This document shows, piece after piece, positions 16,620 to 27,589 of a stretch of 64,000 nt of DNA (position 1 is its first letter; each line of letters starts with the position of its first letter). The DNA lies in NCBI RefSeq assembly GCF_001590685.1, contig NZ_CP014616.1, forward strand, positions 2,913,001-2,977,000, read 5' to 3'. This DNA is from Sporosarcina psychrophila (GTDB taxonomy: Bacteria > Bacillota > Bacilli > Bacillales_A > Planococcaceae). A model generated the notes under the pieces. That model saw nothing but the letters and a program-made list of their open reading frames with translations, was not told where the DNA came from and made no database searches. A program made the translations under genes and the position numbers.

Positions 16620-17387
16620 CTAATTCTTTTCAGAATTCGCGAACCAGTATGCCGCCCCAACGAACACAGCTCCACCAATTATATTGCCAATTGTTACTGG
16701 TACTAAGTTTGCCGTCATCCCGGCCAATGAAACAGTGTCCGGGTGAGGGATCATCAACGAGAGGGAAAGCAAGGTCATATTTGCGATACTATGTTCAAAC
16801 CCCGAAGTGATAAAAGCAAATAAGCACCAAAAAATCATAATCAATTTTGCTGTTTCATCCTTAAGTTTAAATGCGCACCAAACAGCCAGACAAACGAGTA
16901 TATTACACAGAATTCCACGCATAAGCAACTCTACAAATGGCGTATTCATCTTGGCGCTTGCCGCTGAATTGATATAGTCCGCTGTCCCACCTATGGCCAG
17001 TCCCGAATAGACAAAAAGTGCCGCAACGAGAATAGAGCCTGCAAAGTTGCCAACATAGCTGAATGTCCAAATTTGTATGGTTTCATACCAAGTCGTTTTC
17101 TTCGTCAATATACCAATCGTCATGATCATATTATTACTTGTGAAAAGGTCTGCCCCTGCCATTAACACTAAACTTAACGCAATCCCAAATGTAACGCCCA
17201 TAATAATTTTCGTTCCTGCAAAATCAGTTGGTCCTAACAAACCACCAATCGTAAAAATAAGTATAATTCCAAATCCAACGAAAACCCCAGCCATCATTGT
17301 CAATGTTAGGTATCTACTTTTACTCGTATGTAATTGATTCACTTTCGAAATGGCTGTATCACCCAACACAGCGATTGTTGCTTTCAT
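16620..17387 (-). CDS. formate/nitrite transporter family channel
   Basis: 255 aa from ATG 17387, which has GGAGGG six bases before it (an earlier possible start at 17414 has none). The protein has about six membrane helices and FNT signatures: the VTFGIALSLVLMAGADLFTSNNM region, and GFEHSIANM, carrying the conserved pore histidine. FNT pentamers pass formate, nitrite or hydrosulfide across the membrane. No formate or nitrite enzyme genes adjoin it, so the substrate is open. The N-terminal extension of about 30 residues is mostly polar. Confidence 0.88.
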   Translation of the reverse strand: MKATIAVLGDTAISKVNQLHTSKSRYLTLTMMAGVFVGFGIILIFTIGGLLGPTDFAGTKIIMGVTFGIALSLVLMAGADLFTSNNMIMTIGILTKKTTWYETIQIWTFSYVGNFAGSILVAALFVYSGLAIGGTADYINSAASAKMNTPFVELLMRGILCNILVCLAVWCAFKLKDETAKLIMIFWCLFAFITSGFEHSIANMTLLSLSLMIPHPDTVSLAGMTANLVPVTIGNIIGGAVFVGAAYWFANSEKN

Positions 17388-17739
17388 TTTTTTCCCTCCA
17401 ACTACCATTAGCATGACTTTTTGGATGCCTAGTATCTTTTTTTACCCAAGTATATATTCTATCTCTAACGACTATACTACTAAACACAGATATACGGTAC
17501 TTCCGACGGAAAACGGATGATAATACAACGACCAATCCGAGATATGGGGTTGGTTTTTCGTCATTCAGACAATACACCCGGTAAACTAAACCTCCTACTA
17601 AGATAACAGTCATGGCACTGGGTAACGCCAACAGACCTTTTCGTAATTCAAGTGTATGATTGTCATGTATACTAGGCATAGTCCTAAACCCATTGTCCTA
17701 TCATTAAGGGGAACTTAAAATCATTTGAGGTGTCTATTT
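17388..17739. other. divergent 352-bp intergenic region
   Basis: Separates the FNT channel gene (minus) from the metallo-hydrolase gene (plus), so both promoters should be here. A 106-codon open frame overlaps the channel start on the minus strand but has no ribosome binding site and no family resemblance. I see no clear operator. Confidence 0.5.
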
Positions 17740-18672
17740 ATGAAAAAAACACGCTATGAAAATACGGATAGGAATGCATCACTTGCCACGTTTAAAGATT
17801 TACTACAGTGGCGCAAAGAAAGAAAAGGCAAACTGAAAGATTTATCATTCCAAGTGCCACTAGTAGATAAAACGGAAACAGCGTTCTTGCAATCAAACCG
17901 GACGATTCCAACAATCACTTGGATTGGCCATTCCACATTTTTAATCCAACTAAATGGACTAAACATCCTAACAGATCCAGTTTGGGCAAATCGTCTTGGC
18001 ACAGATAAACGGCTGACACCACCAGGACTGCCAATTAAGGAATTACCGCCAATCGATATGGTCCTAATTTCACATAGCCATTACGATCACCTGAGCTATG
18101 GTTCTATTAAAAAACTAAAAGGTGATCCAACTTTTTTTGTGCCAATTGGACTTGGTAACTGGTTTAAAAGAAAAGGATTCAACAAAACTGTGGAATTTAA
18201 CTGGTGGGATGAGCAACAAATAAGCGGATTAACGATTTCCTTTGTTCCAGCTCAGCACTGGTCAAAAAGAACGCCGACGGATACAAATCACTCTCATTGG
18301 GGGGGATGGATTATCCAAAATCCAAATCAAACACTCTATTTCGTAGGAGACAGCGGCTATTTCGAAGGCTTTCACACTATCGGAGAAAAGTATGCCATTG
18401 ATTATTGCTTGATGCCGATTGGCGCATATGAGCCGGAATGGTTCATGGCTGCTCAACACGTAAACCCTGAAGATGCTGTCAAAGCCTTCATCAATACACA
18501 GTCGAAAGTGATGATTCCGATGCATTACGGCGCTTATAGGTTAGCCGACGATACACCTAAAGAAGCACTTGATAGATTACAAGCTGAATGGGAGAAAAGA
18601 AAGTTAGATGGCAAGAAGTTAACTGTTTTGAAACTTGGGGAAACTATTCAGATGGAGACTCCAACTACTTGA
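17740..18672 (+). CDS. metallo-beta-lactamase-fold hydrolase (UlaG / NAPE-PLD-like)
   Basis: 310 aa from ATG 17740 with GAGGTG 7 nt upstream; a TTG at 17725 precedes that site and is rejected. WIGHSTFLI, TDPVWANR, the metal motif SHSHYDHL (His112, His114, Asp116, His117), and later FVGDSGY and MIPMHYG supply the remaining ligands. This is the subgroup of N-acyl-phosphatidylethanolamine phospholipase D-like and UlaG-like enzymes, which hydrolyse phosphodiester or lactone bonds. Cytoplasmic, no signal peptide. The substrate is unknown. Confidence 0.85.
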   Translation: MKKTRYENTDRNASLATFKDLLQWRKERKGKLKDLSFQVPLVDKTETAFLQSNRTIPTITWIGHSTFLIQLNGLNILTDPVWANRLGTDKRLTPPGLPIKELPPIDMVLISHSHYDHLSYGSIKKLKGDPTFFVPIGLGNWFKRKGFNKTVEFNWWDEQQISGLTISFVPAQHWSKRTPTDTNHSHWGGWIIQNPNQTLYFVGDSGYFEGFHTIGEKYAIDYCLMPIGAYEPEWFMAAQHVNPEDAVKAFINTQSKVMIPMHYGAYRLADDTPKEALDRLQAEWEKRKLDGKKLTVLKLGETIQMETPTT

Positions 18673-18676
18673 GCTA

Positions 18677-18718
18677 AAAAGAGCGAACTCCCTATACTTT
18701 CAAGGGGTTCGCTCTTTT
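18677..18718. terminator. bidirectional terminator between convergent genes
   Basis: Arms 18677-18688 and 18707-18718 (AAAAGAGCGAAC / GTTCGCTCTTTT) are perfectly complementary, with T-runs available on both strands. It lies between the metallo-hydrolase (plus) and the RNase J gene (minus). Confidence 0.88.
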
Positions 18719-18797
18719 AATGGGCCACAACGCCGGAGACTTGGGTCAACAGGATGTTGGTTATTCAGTAGAAGTGGTTGAATTCTGCTAAATCAAG

Positions 18798-20471
18798 TTA
18801 AATTTCAATAATGACTGGAAGAATCATCGGCCTTCTTTTTGTCCGCGTATATAAAAGTGTTTCAACCGATTTTTTTATGTGTTGTCTGAGATTAATTCGT
18901 TGGTTTCCACTTTCGCCTCGCGAGTTGTTAATGGTCGTAATGACTAACTGATTCACTTCATTCAATAGTGCTTGTGAATCATTCCTATAGACGAATCCGC
19001 GTGAAATTGTATCCGGATCGGAAATTAGCTGTCCATCTGTTTTACTTAGCGTTAAAACAATAACGAGCATGCCCTCCTCAGAAAGCAATTTACGGTCACG
19101 TAACACGATGTTTCCAACATCACCAATGCCCAATCCATCTACGAAAATGTTCCCCGATTGGACTTTTCGTGTTTGGCGGGCAACGCGGTTGTTAATATCG
19201 ACAACATCACCATTGTTAATAACGAAAATATTTTCTCTTTCCACACCTACGGATTCTGCTAATAAACGATGCTGATAAAGCATTCTAAACTCACCATGAA
19301 TGGGAATGAAATACTTCGGCTTCATTAAGGTTAGCATTAATTTCAATTCTTCCTGACAGGCATGTCCTGAAACATGCATACCCGTTACAGTCCCCGATCC
19401 ATAGATCACCTTGGCTCCCAAAAGATATAAATTATCAATAATACGTGATACACTTTTTTCATTTCCAGGAATTGGCGATGAAGCAAAAATAACCGTATCA
19501 TCAGGGTGGACTTCTACCTCACGGAAGTTTGAACTGGATAGACGTGACAGAGCCGCCATAGGTTCTCCTTGACTTCCCGTGCAAAGAATAACAACCTTCT
19601 CCGGATCCATTCCTCTAACTTCATTTTTATCAATTAACATTCCTTCAGGGATAGTCAAATACCCGAGTTCTGAAGCAACCGCTACTACATTCACCATACT
19701 TCGGCCAAGTAATGCAAGCTTACGGTTCGTTTTTTGCGCGGCATCTACTACTTGCTGTACACGATGAACGTTAGAAGCAAATGTAGAAATAAATACTTTC
19801 CGACGGGCTTTGCGGAATGCTTCTTCAATATGCCCTCCTACAAGTATTTCAGACGGATTAAAACCAGGACGTTCCGCATTGGTACTTTCTGATAACAATA
19901 GCAACACACCATCACTGCCGATTTTAGCCATTTTATGAATATCCGGATAGTCATTATTGACAGGCGTTAAATCGAATTTGAAATCACCAGTATGCACAAC
20001 TGCCCCCTCTGGCGTATGAAATACAACGCCTAAACAATCAGGAATGCTGTGGTTTGTTTTGAAAAATGTTACTTTCACTGTTCCAAACTCCAAATCCGAA
20101 TCAGAATCAATCAGAACTAACTCAGTTTGCCTAAAAAGTCCGTGTTCTTTTAACTTAAGCCCAATTAAACCTAGCGTTAATCGTGTCGCATAAATCGGCA
20201 TATTTAATTGCTTTAATACGTACGGAATGCCTCCAATATGATCTTCATGTCCATGAGTGATAACTAACGCCCGAATCTTATCCTTATTTTCCTGTAAGTA
20301 TGAAATATCCTGGATAATCAAATCAATTCCTAATAAACTTTCATCTGGAAACTTAGCACCACAGTCAATCACAACGATATCGTCTTCATATTGTAGGACA
20401 TACATATTTTTCCCAATTTCATTAATACCACCTAGTGCAAAAACTGATAATTTATTTTCAGTTTTAATCAA
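18798..20471 (-). CDS. rnjA: ribonuclease J
   Basis: 557 aa, full length. Metallo-beta-lactamase domain with the motif ITHGHEDHIGG (His73, His75, Asp77, His78), beta-CASP domain (SESTNAERPGFNPSE, FASNVHRVQQ), HVSGHACQEEL and the C-terminal domain. RNase J is the main 5'-3' exo- and endoribonuclease of Bacillales mRNA and rRNA processing. The start is TTG 20471 behind AGGAGG, a common choice for this gene. I call it J1 by overall resemblance; a J2-like paralog is the alternative. Not in an obvious operon. Confidence 0.85.
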   Translation of the reverse strand: MIKTENKLSVFALGGINEIGKNMYVLQYEDDIVVIDCGAKFPDESLLGIDLIIQDISYLQENKDKIRALVITHGHEDHIGGIPYVLKQLNMPIYATRLTLGLIGLKLKEHGLFRQTELVLIDSDSDLEFGTVKVTFFKTNHSIPDCLGVVFHTPEGAVVHTGDFKFDLTPVNNDYPDIHKMAKIGSDGVLLLLSESTNAERPGFNPSEILVGGHIEEAFRKARRKVFISTFASNVHRVQQVVDAAQKTNRKLALLGRSMVNVVAVASELGYLTIPEGMLIDKNEVRGMDPEKVVILCTGSQGEPMAALSRLSSSNFREVEVHPDDTVIFASSPIPGNEKSVSRIIDNLYLLGAKVIYGSGTVTGMHVSGHACQEELKLMLTLMKPKYFIPIHGEFRMLYQHRLLAESVGVERENIFVINNGDVVDINNRVARQTRKVQSGNIFVDGLGIGDVGNIVLRDRKLLSEEGMLVIVLTLSKTDGQLISDPDTISRGFVYRNDSQALLNEVNQLVITTINNSRGESGNQRINLRQHIKKSVETLLYTRTKRRPMILPVIIEI

Positions 20472-20632
20472 ATTTAATAGCCTCCTACTTTTGAAATAGT
20501 ACTCAAAGTATGCCCGTAAAAAATTCTTTTATGACTTAAGGTTCTTAAGAGAACATTCGAGTAGCAGTTTGGCTGATGATAAGTTCGACTGTCACTCTTT
20601 TTAGAGCTACCTCTTCCAACTATCTGCAGACA

Positions 20633-21685
20633 TTAAAGTAAATAAAAACCGATTGCCATAATCAGATAAGCGGAGAAGAGGATTAGACCCTCGAACCAAT
20701 TTGATTCACCATCACTGCACAGAGTAATGACAAGGAATGTTGCGGATACCATCGCCACTAGCTCTGGCACAGTGAAAACAAGTGCCATTGGTTCCGACAT
20801 TGTTAGTGAAATGAGTACGAGGATTGGCGCAACGAACATGGCGACCTGCAACGTGGAACCTACTGCAATTTCCACAGCTACATCCATCTTATTCTTGACC
20901 GCCATTGTGATTGCGGACACATGTTCCGCCGCATTTCCAACAATAGCAACGATAATGACACCAATGAACAATTCGGTCCAACCAAACTTTTCACCAAGCA
21001 TTTCAAATGTATGAACCAACTGCTCTGATACGAAAGCAACCGTTAGCGTTGCTAAAAATAGTACAAGAATCGACTTGCGCTTTGTCCATTCCGGCGTTTC
21101 CTGCTCCTCCACTACCTTATCAGAAGAGGCGAAGACACCTCGATGAGTGACGAGTTTGAAAAACAGCCCTGCAAGATAAAGTGTAATTAGTACAACAGAT
21201 ATGCCGATACTCAAGTTAAATGTCGTTTGTGTATCCATTGACATGGAGAAAATCTCAGGGATGACAAATGCCACGATGACAGCAAAAATCAGCAATCCCG
21301 AATTGTATTGTGCATCATGGAGACTGAAATTTTGACGTTTGAATTTGATGCCCCCCGCGAAGAAGGAAAGCCCGAGCACAAGCAACAGATTCCCAAGTAC
21401 AGAGCCTGTGAGCGAAGCCAAGACGATGCCCACCATTCCTGCCTTCAATGTAAAAATGGAAATGATGAGTTCGACTGCGTTGCCAAATGTCGCATTCAAC
21501 AACCCACCAATCCTTGGTCCACTAACGATAGCAAGGCTTTCTGTAGCCCGGCCTATGTATCCTGAAAGCCCTATGATGCTTATACAGCAAAGGATGAACA
21601 TCAAGATGTCCGACCAATTTAGGAATGCACCAGCAATCACGAGTGGGACACCGGTGATAACAAGGATGGCAAATAACCGATTCAA
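20633..21685 (-). CDS. Ca2+/H+ antiporter (CaCA family, YfkE/Cax-like)
   Basis: 350 aa from TTG 21685 with AGAGGTG 6 nt before it; an 81-bp longer frame lacks a site and adds a non-family N-terminus. About eleven membrane helices hold two inverted repeats with the cation-binding GNAVELI (residues about 67-73) and GNAAEHV motifs, joined by a polar loop (EEQETPEWTKRK). These exchange cytoplasmic calcium for protons. The best-known relative is the B. subtilis exchanger YfkE, whose expression is spore-linked; regulation here is not visible. Confidence 0.9.
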   Translation of the reverse strand: MNRLFAILVITGVPLVIAGAFLNWSDILMFILCCISIIGLSGYIGRATESLAIVSGPRIGGLLNATFGNAVELIISIFTLKAGMVGIVLASLTGSVLGNLLLVLGLSFFAGGIKFKRQNFSLHDAQYNSGLLIFAVIVAFVIPEIFSMSMDTQTTFNLSIGISVVLITLYLAGLFFKLVTHRGVFASSDKVVEEQETPEWTKRKSILVLFLATLTVAFVSEQLVHTFEMLGEKFGWTELFIGVIIVAIVGNAAEHVSAITMAVKNKMDVAVEIAVGSTLQVAMFVAPILVLISLTMSEPMALVFTVPELVAMVSATFLVITLCSDGESNWFEGLILFSAYLIMAIGFYLL

Positions 21686-21806
21686 CAGAATCACCTCTTG
21701 GGATAATTGAAATCTTCTCCCTATCTTTCCCTTATGAAGATAAAACAAACTTAAAAATGTGTTCATAACTTATTTTGATGCAGCCATATCGGAATACAAT
21801 GATAGT

Positions 21807-21840
21807 TAAAAAAACCAACCGGATTACTCTCGGTTGGTTC
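21807..21840 (-). terminator. terminator, minus orientation
   Basis: Arms 21813-21821 and 21831-21839 (AACCAACCG / CGGTTGGTT), followed on the minus strand by a run of T. It lies about 200 bp beyond the YugN-like gene and just ahead of the antiporter promoter region. A weaker T-run on the other side allows some plus-strand activity. Confidence 0.75.
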
Positions 21841-21960
21841 TTAGTTTTTCTTATGCATTTGTAAATTGTTTACCAACTAATTTCATGCACCCGACGTCAA
21901 TCCTGGATTTTTTAATCCAATTTTTAACAACTAACTATTTTCTACTATCACTTCTGTTGA

Positions 21961-22012
21961 CTTGGCTTATGACGGGAGGAATCCCCAAGCGAATTCAATG
22001 GGGGGGTTTTAT
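21961..22012 (-). repeat. dispersed GC-rich repeat, half copy
   Basis: Read on the complement it gives CCCATTGAATTCGCTTGGGG, then ATTCCTCCCGTCATAAGCCA. This equals the first half of the copy at 35876 (ACCATTGAATCCGCT, GGGGATGCCTCCCGCCATAAGCCA). The second half is missing. Confidence 0.65.
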
Positions 22013-22039
22013 TTCAACCTATATATCATGACATTTCCA

Positions 22040-22474
22040 TTAACTTGATTTTAGGTGCTCTTGAGCATGCAAACAATCTATAAGTTCTTTTACGGCAACT
22101 TCACCTGCATGAATCCACCTATTTTTATCAACGATTTTCCCATCTGGATCAATCGGTTTTTGGAATTGGCTAAAACCAGTTGCATTTAACAATGAACTTT
22201 CATCACTATCTAGACCAACATGCACGACATGCTTAATCACATAAGGTGTTTCAAATTCTATGGAAGCATTATATTCATCAAGTTCTCCGTCCGTTACGAA
22301 AAATGGAATTCGCACATAAATAGTTTCACCGCCTTCGCGGCATAAAATATGGTCAAAACATCCTTTATGATAATCCCAGTTTCCACCTAAGTGATAGCCG
22401 AGCCCTTGAATACAATCACTCACAACACCAAATGAAGCCCTTTGCCCATCAAGCTCAGTTTGTAATTTCAACAT
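22040..22474 (-). CDS. YugN-like family protein
   Basis: 144 aa, matching the B. subtilis YugN family by length and by the GLGYHLGGNWDYHKGCFDH segment near residue 26 and the HVVHVGLDSD segment in the middle. Function of the family is unknown; the proteins are cytoplasmic, acidic and structurally compact. AAGGAGG precedes ATG 22474. Monocistronic, with a terminator at 21807. The second half of its 3' neighbourhood is a dispersed repeat copy. Confidence 0.8.
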   Translation of the reverse strand: MLKLQTELDGQRASFGVVSDCIQGLGYHLGGNWDYHKGCFDHILCREGGETIYVRIPFFVTDGELDEYNASIEFETPYVIKHVVHVGLDSDESSLLNATGFSQFQKPIDPDGKIVDKNRWIHAGEVAVKELIDCLHAQEHLKSS

Positions 22475-22696
22475 TGTTTTTCCTCCTTGTAAATTGCTCT
22501 ATAAACAGCATTCACAAAAGAAGGCGGAAAAATACTACCAACATTTACAAGGACAACAAAAGAAAAAATGTAGCAAGCAGTCTCTTTATTCCCTTCCCTA
22601 TCCGCATCAAATTCATAGTGTGTTAAATTATTTCCAAACCGTTCGACTATTTGATTGATTACGAGGCATTTCCTATAATGTCCCCATTTCAGAACG

Positions 22697-23257
22697 TTAA
22701 TTCTCCATTTCTTTCGCTAACATTGAGAGCTTGTTGATTGTTTTCCAATTCCGCATCGTTGAAGGAACCTCTAGTCTTTGTAAATTATTCGCAAGCTTAG
22801 CGTTTCGAACACCACGCTGGAACAACAGATAGACTTCCCGCCCTTCGATCAAATACTCATCATTGTCACTTTTATAAGTGGCCAATCGATCGATTCCTTC
22901 TTGTGAAGGTTTGTCCTGCAATAAAGAAACGTAAAGGCTTTCTCCTTCTGAAGTAAGTTTTGCTTCTGCTACTGCTTCCTAAGTAAACGGACAATTCTTA
23001 GTAATCCATTCCAACTCTGCAGCCGTTCTGATTACAACATTGATCGAAAATCCGAAGACCTTCTCAATCTCCCCTTGAATACACTTGATTAGGGATTGCT
23101 CACTTTCATCTGATTCGAACAAAACGTTACCACTTTGAATATAGGTCTGCACCCGGCTAAAGCCCAGCATTTCAAATAGCTGTCGTAGTTCTACCATTTT
23201 TATTTTATTATGCCCACCCACGTTAATGCCGCGTAGTAATGCAATATTAATTCTCAT
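22697..23257 (-). pseudogene. DUF1697 protein gene interrupted by an in-frame TAG
   Basis: The start is ATG 23257 (AAGGCGG upstream). The first part, INIALLRGINVGGHNKIKM and YIQSGNVLF, is the diagnostic DUF1697 N-terminus. A TAG at 22981-22979 follows CPFT, and the same frame then continues without interruption (EAVAEAKLTSEGESLYV ... LQDKPSQEGIDRL ... NWKTINKL) to 22697, the normal end of the family. So a single nonsense change splits an otherwise intact 186-codon gene. A sequencing error or readthrough remain possible. Family function unknown. Confidence 0.85.
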
Positions 23258-23426
23258 CCCAATATCCCGCCTTTCTATTAGTAACAACAATTCATTCAAA
23301 CAAAAGGTGTCTATCTTCTCTAACCAATCTATTAGTAAATTCCACTCATTTAGCCTAATTCCTCTAGCGTCTCATTACAATACGGTTTCGATTAAGTCAC
23401 GCTGCGCATTTTTTGCGTGTTAAAGG

Positions 23427-23552
23427 ATATCATTACCATGAGATGGGTTATGACCGTCTTGAGTGGAGTTATGATCGCCATGAATGGCTTTATGACCGTC
23501 TTGAAGCACATTATGACCGCCACACACGAGTTTATGCTCGCCATGCCCTTTT
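23427..23552 (+). repeat. 21-bp tandem repeat, six units
   Basis: Five clear units begin at 23448, 23469, 23490, 23511 and 23532 (pattern TTATGAYCGYCWTGARTGG), with a degenerate unit before them. In one plus-strand frame they encode a heptad repeat Y-D-R-L/H-E-W-x. The open frame has no ribosome binding site, so it may not be translated. The array sits directly after the terminator of the hydroxylase gene. I recall similar YDRHEW-type peptides from other Bacillales annotations, but cannot verify that here. Confidence 0.85.
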
Positions 23553-23561
23553 TCTCCATAA

Positions 23562-23600
23562 AAAAATTGATTGTCTCCTAAAAAAGAGCCAATCAATTTC
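23562..23600 (-). terminator. terminator of the hydroxylase gene
   Basis: Arms 23564-23573 and 23590-23599 (AAATTGATTG / CAATCAATTT) with a T-run on the minus strand side. It lies 11 bp after the stop codon of the 4-hydroxyphenylacetate 3-hydroxylase-like gene. Confidence 0.8.
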
Positions 23601-23610
23601 CATTGAATAT

Positions 23611-25044
23611 TTATCCCAATATATCATTCACTCGCTTCACATATGGTTTCTTATCATAGGAACGATATAATTCACATGAAAGTTTAATAGGATCGCCAAA
23701 GAAAAATCGTTCATATAACGTTTCGCGAGTACCAAAAGAGCTCATCGTTAAATCCCATGCTAAACGAAATATTTTGACGCGATCCTCTGCATTTTTGGAT
23801 TTAGCCTGCAAATATTGATCTAAATCTTTTCTAACACTTGATTGAAAAGCTTTTTCTGTTGGAATGGACATCAATCCACTTGCACCTAAAAGCTGAATGA
23901 TTTCAGTAAATCTCGGGTAAACCCGTGGAAATATATTAATCGCGATTTGCAGCGTTGTTCGATTGGGTCGCATAAATCCCCATTCATCGATTTCAGCTTC
24001 AATTTCTGATTTCATTACCAATGCCTTCATTGTTTCTAAAGCTACAATAATTTCAGAAGCCTTTTCTTGAACATGCTGATATTCACCGATATTAATGGTC
24101 TCGATGATTGACTGAACTATTCCCAATACAAATTCCGTTTTGACAATTTGTCTAGAAACAACTTGATGCAATGTAAATGGTAAGAACGAACTCAAAGCCA
24201 CGAAACTGTTCGATACTTCTATGTTGTCATAGTAAAACACGCGCTCCCATGGGACCAATACATTGTCGAAAACAACGATCGTATCCATTTCCTCATACCG
24301 CGAACTTAATGGATAGTTAAATGTGGAGTCGCCCCCAACAAATGATTCTCTGCAGACAAACTTTAGACCATGACTATTACTAGGGATAGAAAACGCAAAT
24401 CCATACGCTTTATCATCAACCCCACCCGCTGAAATCACCATGATTTCATCCGTTATGCCGCCCTGTGTCGCCAGCAACCGCGCACCTTTTATAATGATTC
24501 CCGCTTCGTTTCTATCCATCACTTTGGCAGCAATCGGCTCATCTGAATCTTCAAAATAGAATTGCCCCCGGTTTACTTGTGGGTCAATAAATGTATGTGT
24601 CATGGACAAATCATTTTCACGTGCATATTCATAGAACGCAAGTATGTTTTCCGGGAAACAATTTTCTTTTCCTTCCAATAAACCCACAGACGATGCAAGA
24701 GCCATTAACACAGTATTCATATAGTCTGGACTTCTTCCCATCATACCATTGTTCGATTTAGCCCACTGTTGAACCATTGCCCGCCTTTTAACTAAATCCT
24801 CTTTTGATTTCGGCTGTAAATAAGACAGACCTATTGAATCTCCAGTTGATGGCGATGGATAGGTCATGACGTCTTTACATGTCGCATCATATTGCAAATC
24901 ATATAGCGCTGCCTGGCTTTCCATGACACCTTTGAATGCAGGATGTTTAGAAATATTGTCCGTTACAAGTTTACCATCTATCCATACATTCGTTTGTAGC
25001 CGATCAATTCGTTCAAGATAATCGTTTCCTGTAATCGCTGGCAT
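23611..25044 (-). CDS. 4-hydroxyphenylacetate 3-hydroxylase-family FADH2-dependent monooxygenase
   Basis: 477 aa from ATG 25044 (AGGGGTG 5-7 nt before it; GTG at 25050 is too close to the site). The sequence shows the HpaB pattern: an N-terminal helical domain (DYLERIDRLQTNVWIDG), a flavin-binding beta domain (THTFIDPQVNR, ARLLATQGG), and a C-terminal helical bundle. HpaB-type enzymes use reduced FAD supplied by a separate reductase (HpaC) to hydroxylate phenols. No reductase gene adjoins it. Relatives also include 4-hydroxybutyryl-CoA dehydratase, but its Fe-S cysteine pattern is not seen. It may link to the aromatic-acid metabolism of the paa genes. Confidence 0.82.
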   Translation of the reverse strand: MPAITGNDYLERIDRLQTNVWIDGKLVTDNISKHPAFKGVMESQAALYDLQYDATCKDVMTYPSPSTGDSIGLSYLQPKSKEDLVKRRAMVQQWAKSNNGMMGRSPDYMNTVLMALASSVGLLEGKENCFPENILAFYEYARENDLSMTHTFIDPQVNRGQFYFEDSDEPIAAKVMDRNEAGIIIKGARLLATQGGITDEIMVISAGGVDDKAYGFAFSIPSNSHGLKFVCRESFVGGDSTFNYPLSSRYEEMDTIVVFDNVLVPWERVFYYDNIEVSNSFVALSSFLPFTLHQVVSRQIVKTEFVLGIVQSIIETINIGEYQHVQEKASEIIVALETMKALVMKSEIEAEIDEWGFMRPNRTTLQIAINIFPRVYPRFTEIIQLLGASGLMSIPTEKAFQSSVRKDLDQYLQAKSKNAEDRVKIFRLAWDLTMSSFGTRETLYERFFFGDPIKLSCELYRSYDKKPYVKRVNDILG

Positions 25045-25172
25045 AGACACACCCCTAACTAATAGTAGCGGATTGTTTTAGCATCCATCTATTTCTTTAG
25101 TTGTATACTATTATTATGTTCTTTCGGTTGTTACAAGGTCATATCTATGCCCATGCGTATTATCAGCAAATC

Positions 25173-26669
<1,497 letters not shown>

Positions 26670-26720
26670 TTAGTCCCCCATATAGTGAGTTTTTATTACA
26701 TAATGTATGAATCTTCTTAG

Positions 26721-27545
26721 CTATTCTGTAACACTTTGTTTTGCGTCTTGTGCTGACTCTTTTCTTAATGAATACTGTGCACCTAACAATACCGCTAACA
26801 CAATACTACCAACAATCCAAAATGCAATGCTAGTAACACCTTCAAACACTTGTTGATAAAACAGCGCACCAAATGTTCCGCCCAATAACGGACCTACGAC
26901 AGGTATCCATGCGTAACTCCAATCCGACTTCCCTTTCTCAGGAATCGGCAAAAAGAAATGGGCTATACGCGGGCCTAGATCACGGGCTGGGTTAATGGCA
27001 TAGCCAGTTGTTCCACCCAATGAGACCCCAATGGCAACAATCAACGCACCTACAATTAGTGGATTCAGGCCTTCCGTAAACTCATTTGCACCGATTGCTA
27101 GTAAACCCAGCAGTAAAATGAACGTACCAATTATTTCACTCGTTAAATTGGAGAGTGGATGACGTATTGCCGGAATTGTAGCGAATACAGATAACTTCGC
27201 CGCTTCGTCTTCAGTTTCCTTCCAGTGAGGCAAGTAATGGAAATAAACAATGATTGCTCCACAAATCGCTCCAAGTATTTGAGCTAGCATATACATGGGG
27301 ACATCAGCCCATGGGAATTCACCAATGGAAGCCATTCCGAGGGTCACCGCGGGATTCAAGTGTGCACCGCTGACACCACCAACTGCATATACCCCCATTG
27401 CAACGGCGAGTCCCCATCCAATTGTGATTACAATCCAACCAGAGTCTTGGGCTTTCGACTTCTTCATCAAAACACCACCGACGACTCCAGCACCGAAAAT
27501 AATTAAAATCATTGTCCCAACTAGCTCTGCTATAAAGGGTGTCAT
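26721..27545 (-). CDS. glpF: glycerol uptake facilitator
   Basis: 274 aa aquaglyceroporin with six membrane helices and the two half-helix motifs NPA at 64-66 (SGAHLNPAVTLG) and NPA at 185-187 followed by RD (INPARDLGPR). The Asp after Arg marks glycerol facilitators rather than water channels. First gene of the glpFK transcript, behind a sigma-A promoter and a leader terminator. AAGGTGG lies before ATG 27545. Confidence 0.95.
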   Translation of the reverse strand: MTPFIAELVGTMILIIFGAGVVGGVLMKKSKAQDSGWIVITIGWGLAVAMGVYAVGGVSGAHLNPAVTLGMASIGEFPWADVPMYMLAQILGAICGAIIVYFHYLPHWKETEDEAAKLSVFATIPAIRHPLSNLTSEIIGTFILLLGLLAIGANEFTEGLNPLIVGALIVAIGVSLGGTTGYAINPARDLGPRIAHFFLPIPEKGKSDWSYAWIPVVGPLLGGTFGALFYQQVFEGVTSIAFWIVGSIVLAVLLGAQYSLRKESAQDAKQSVTE

Positions 27546-27589
27546 TTTTAATCCACCTTCGTTTCTATTTTGTAGTGGTTGATTTTAGA

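Noticed and set aside
17359-17679. 106-codon open frame overlapping the FNT channel start
   Set aside because: No ribosome binding site, no family resemblance, and it overlaps the supported start of the channel gene.
23427-23552. CRISPR array
   Set aside because: The units are contiguous 21-bp tandem repeats with no spacers between them, and no cas genes are nearby.
23413-23670. 85-codon open frame through the 21-bp repeat as a normal gene
   Set aside because: No binding site before its TTG start, and it runs through the hydroxylase terminator into the 3' end of that gene. The repeat itself is reported instead.
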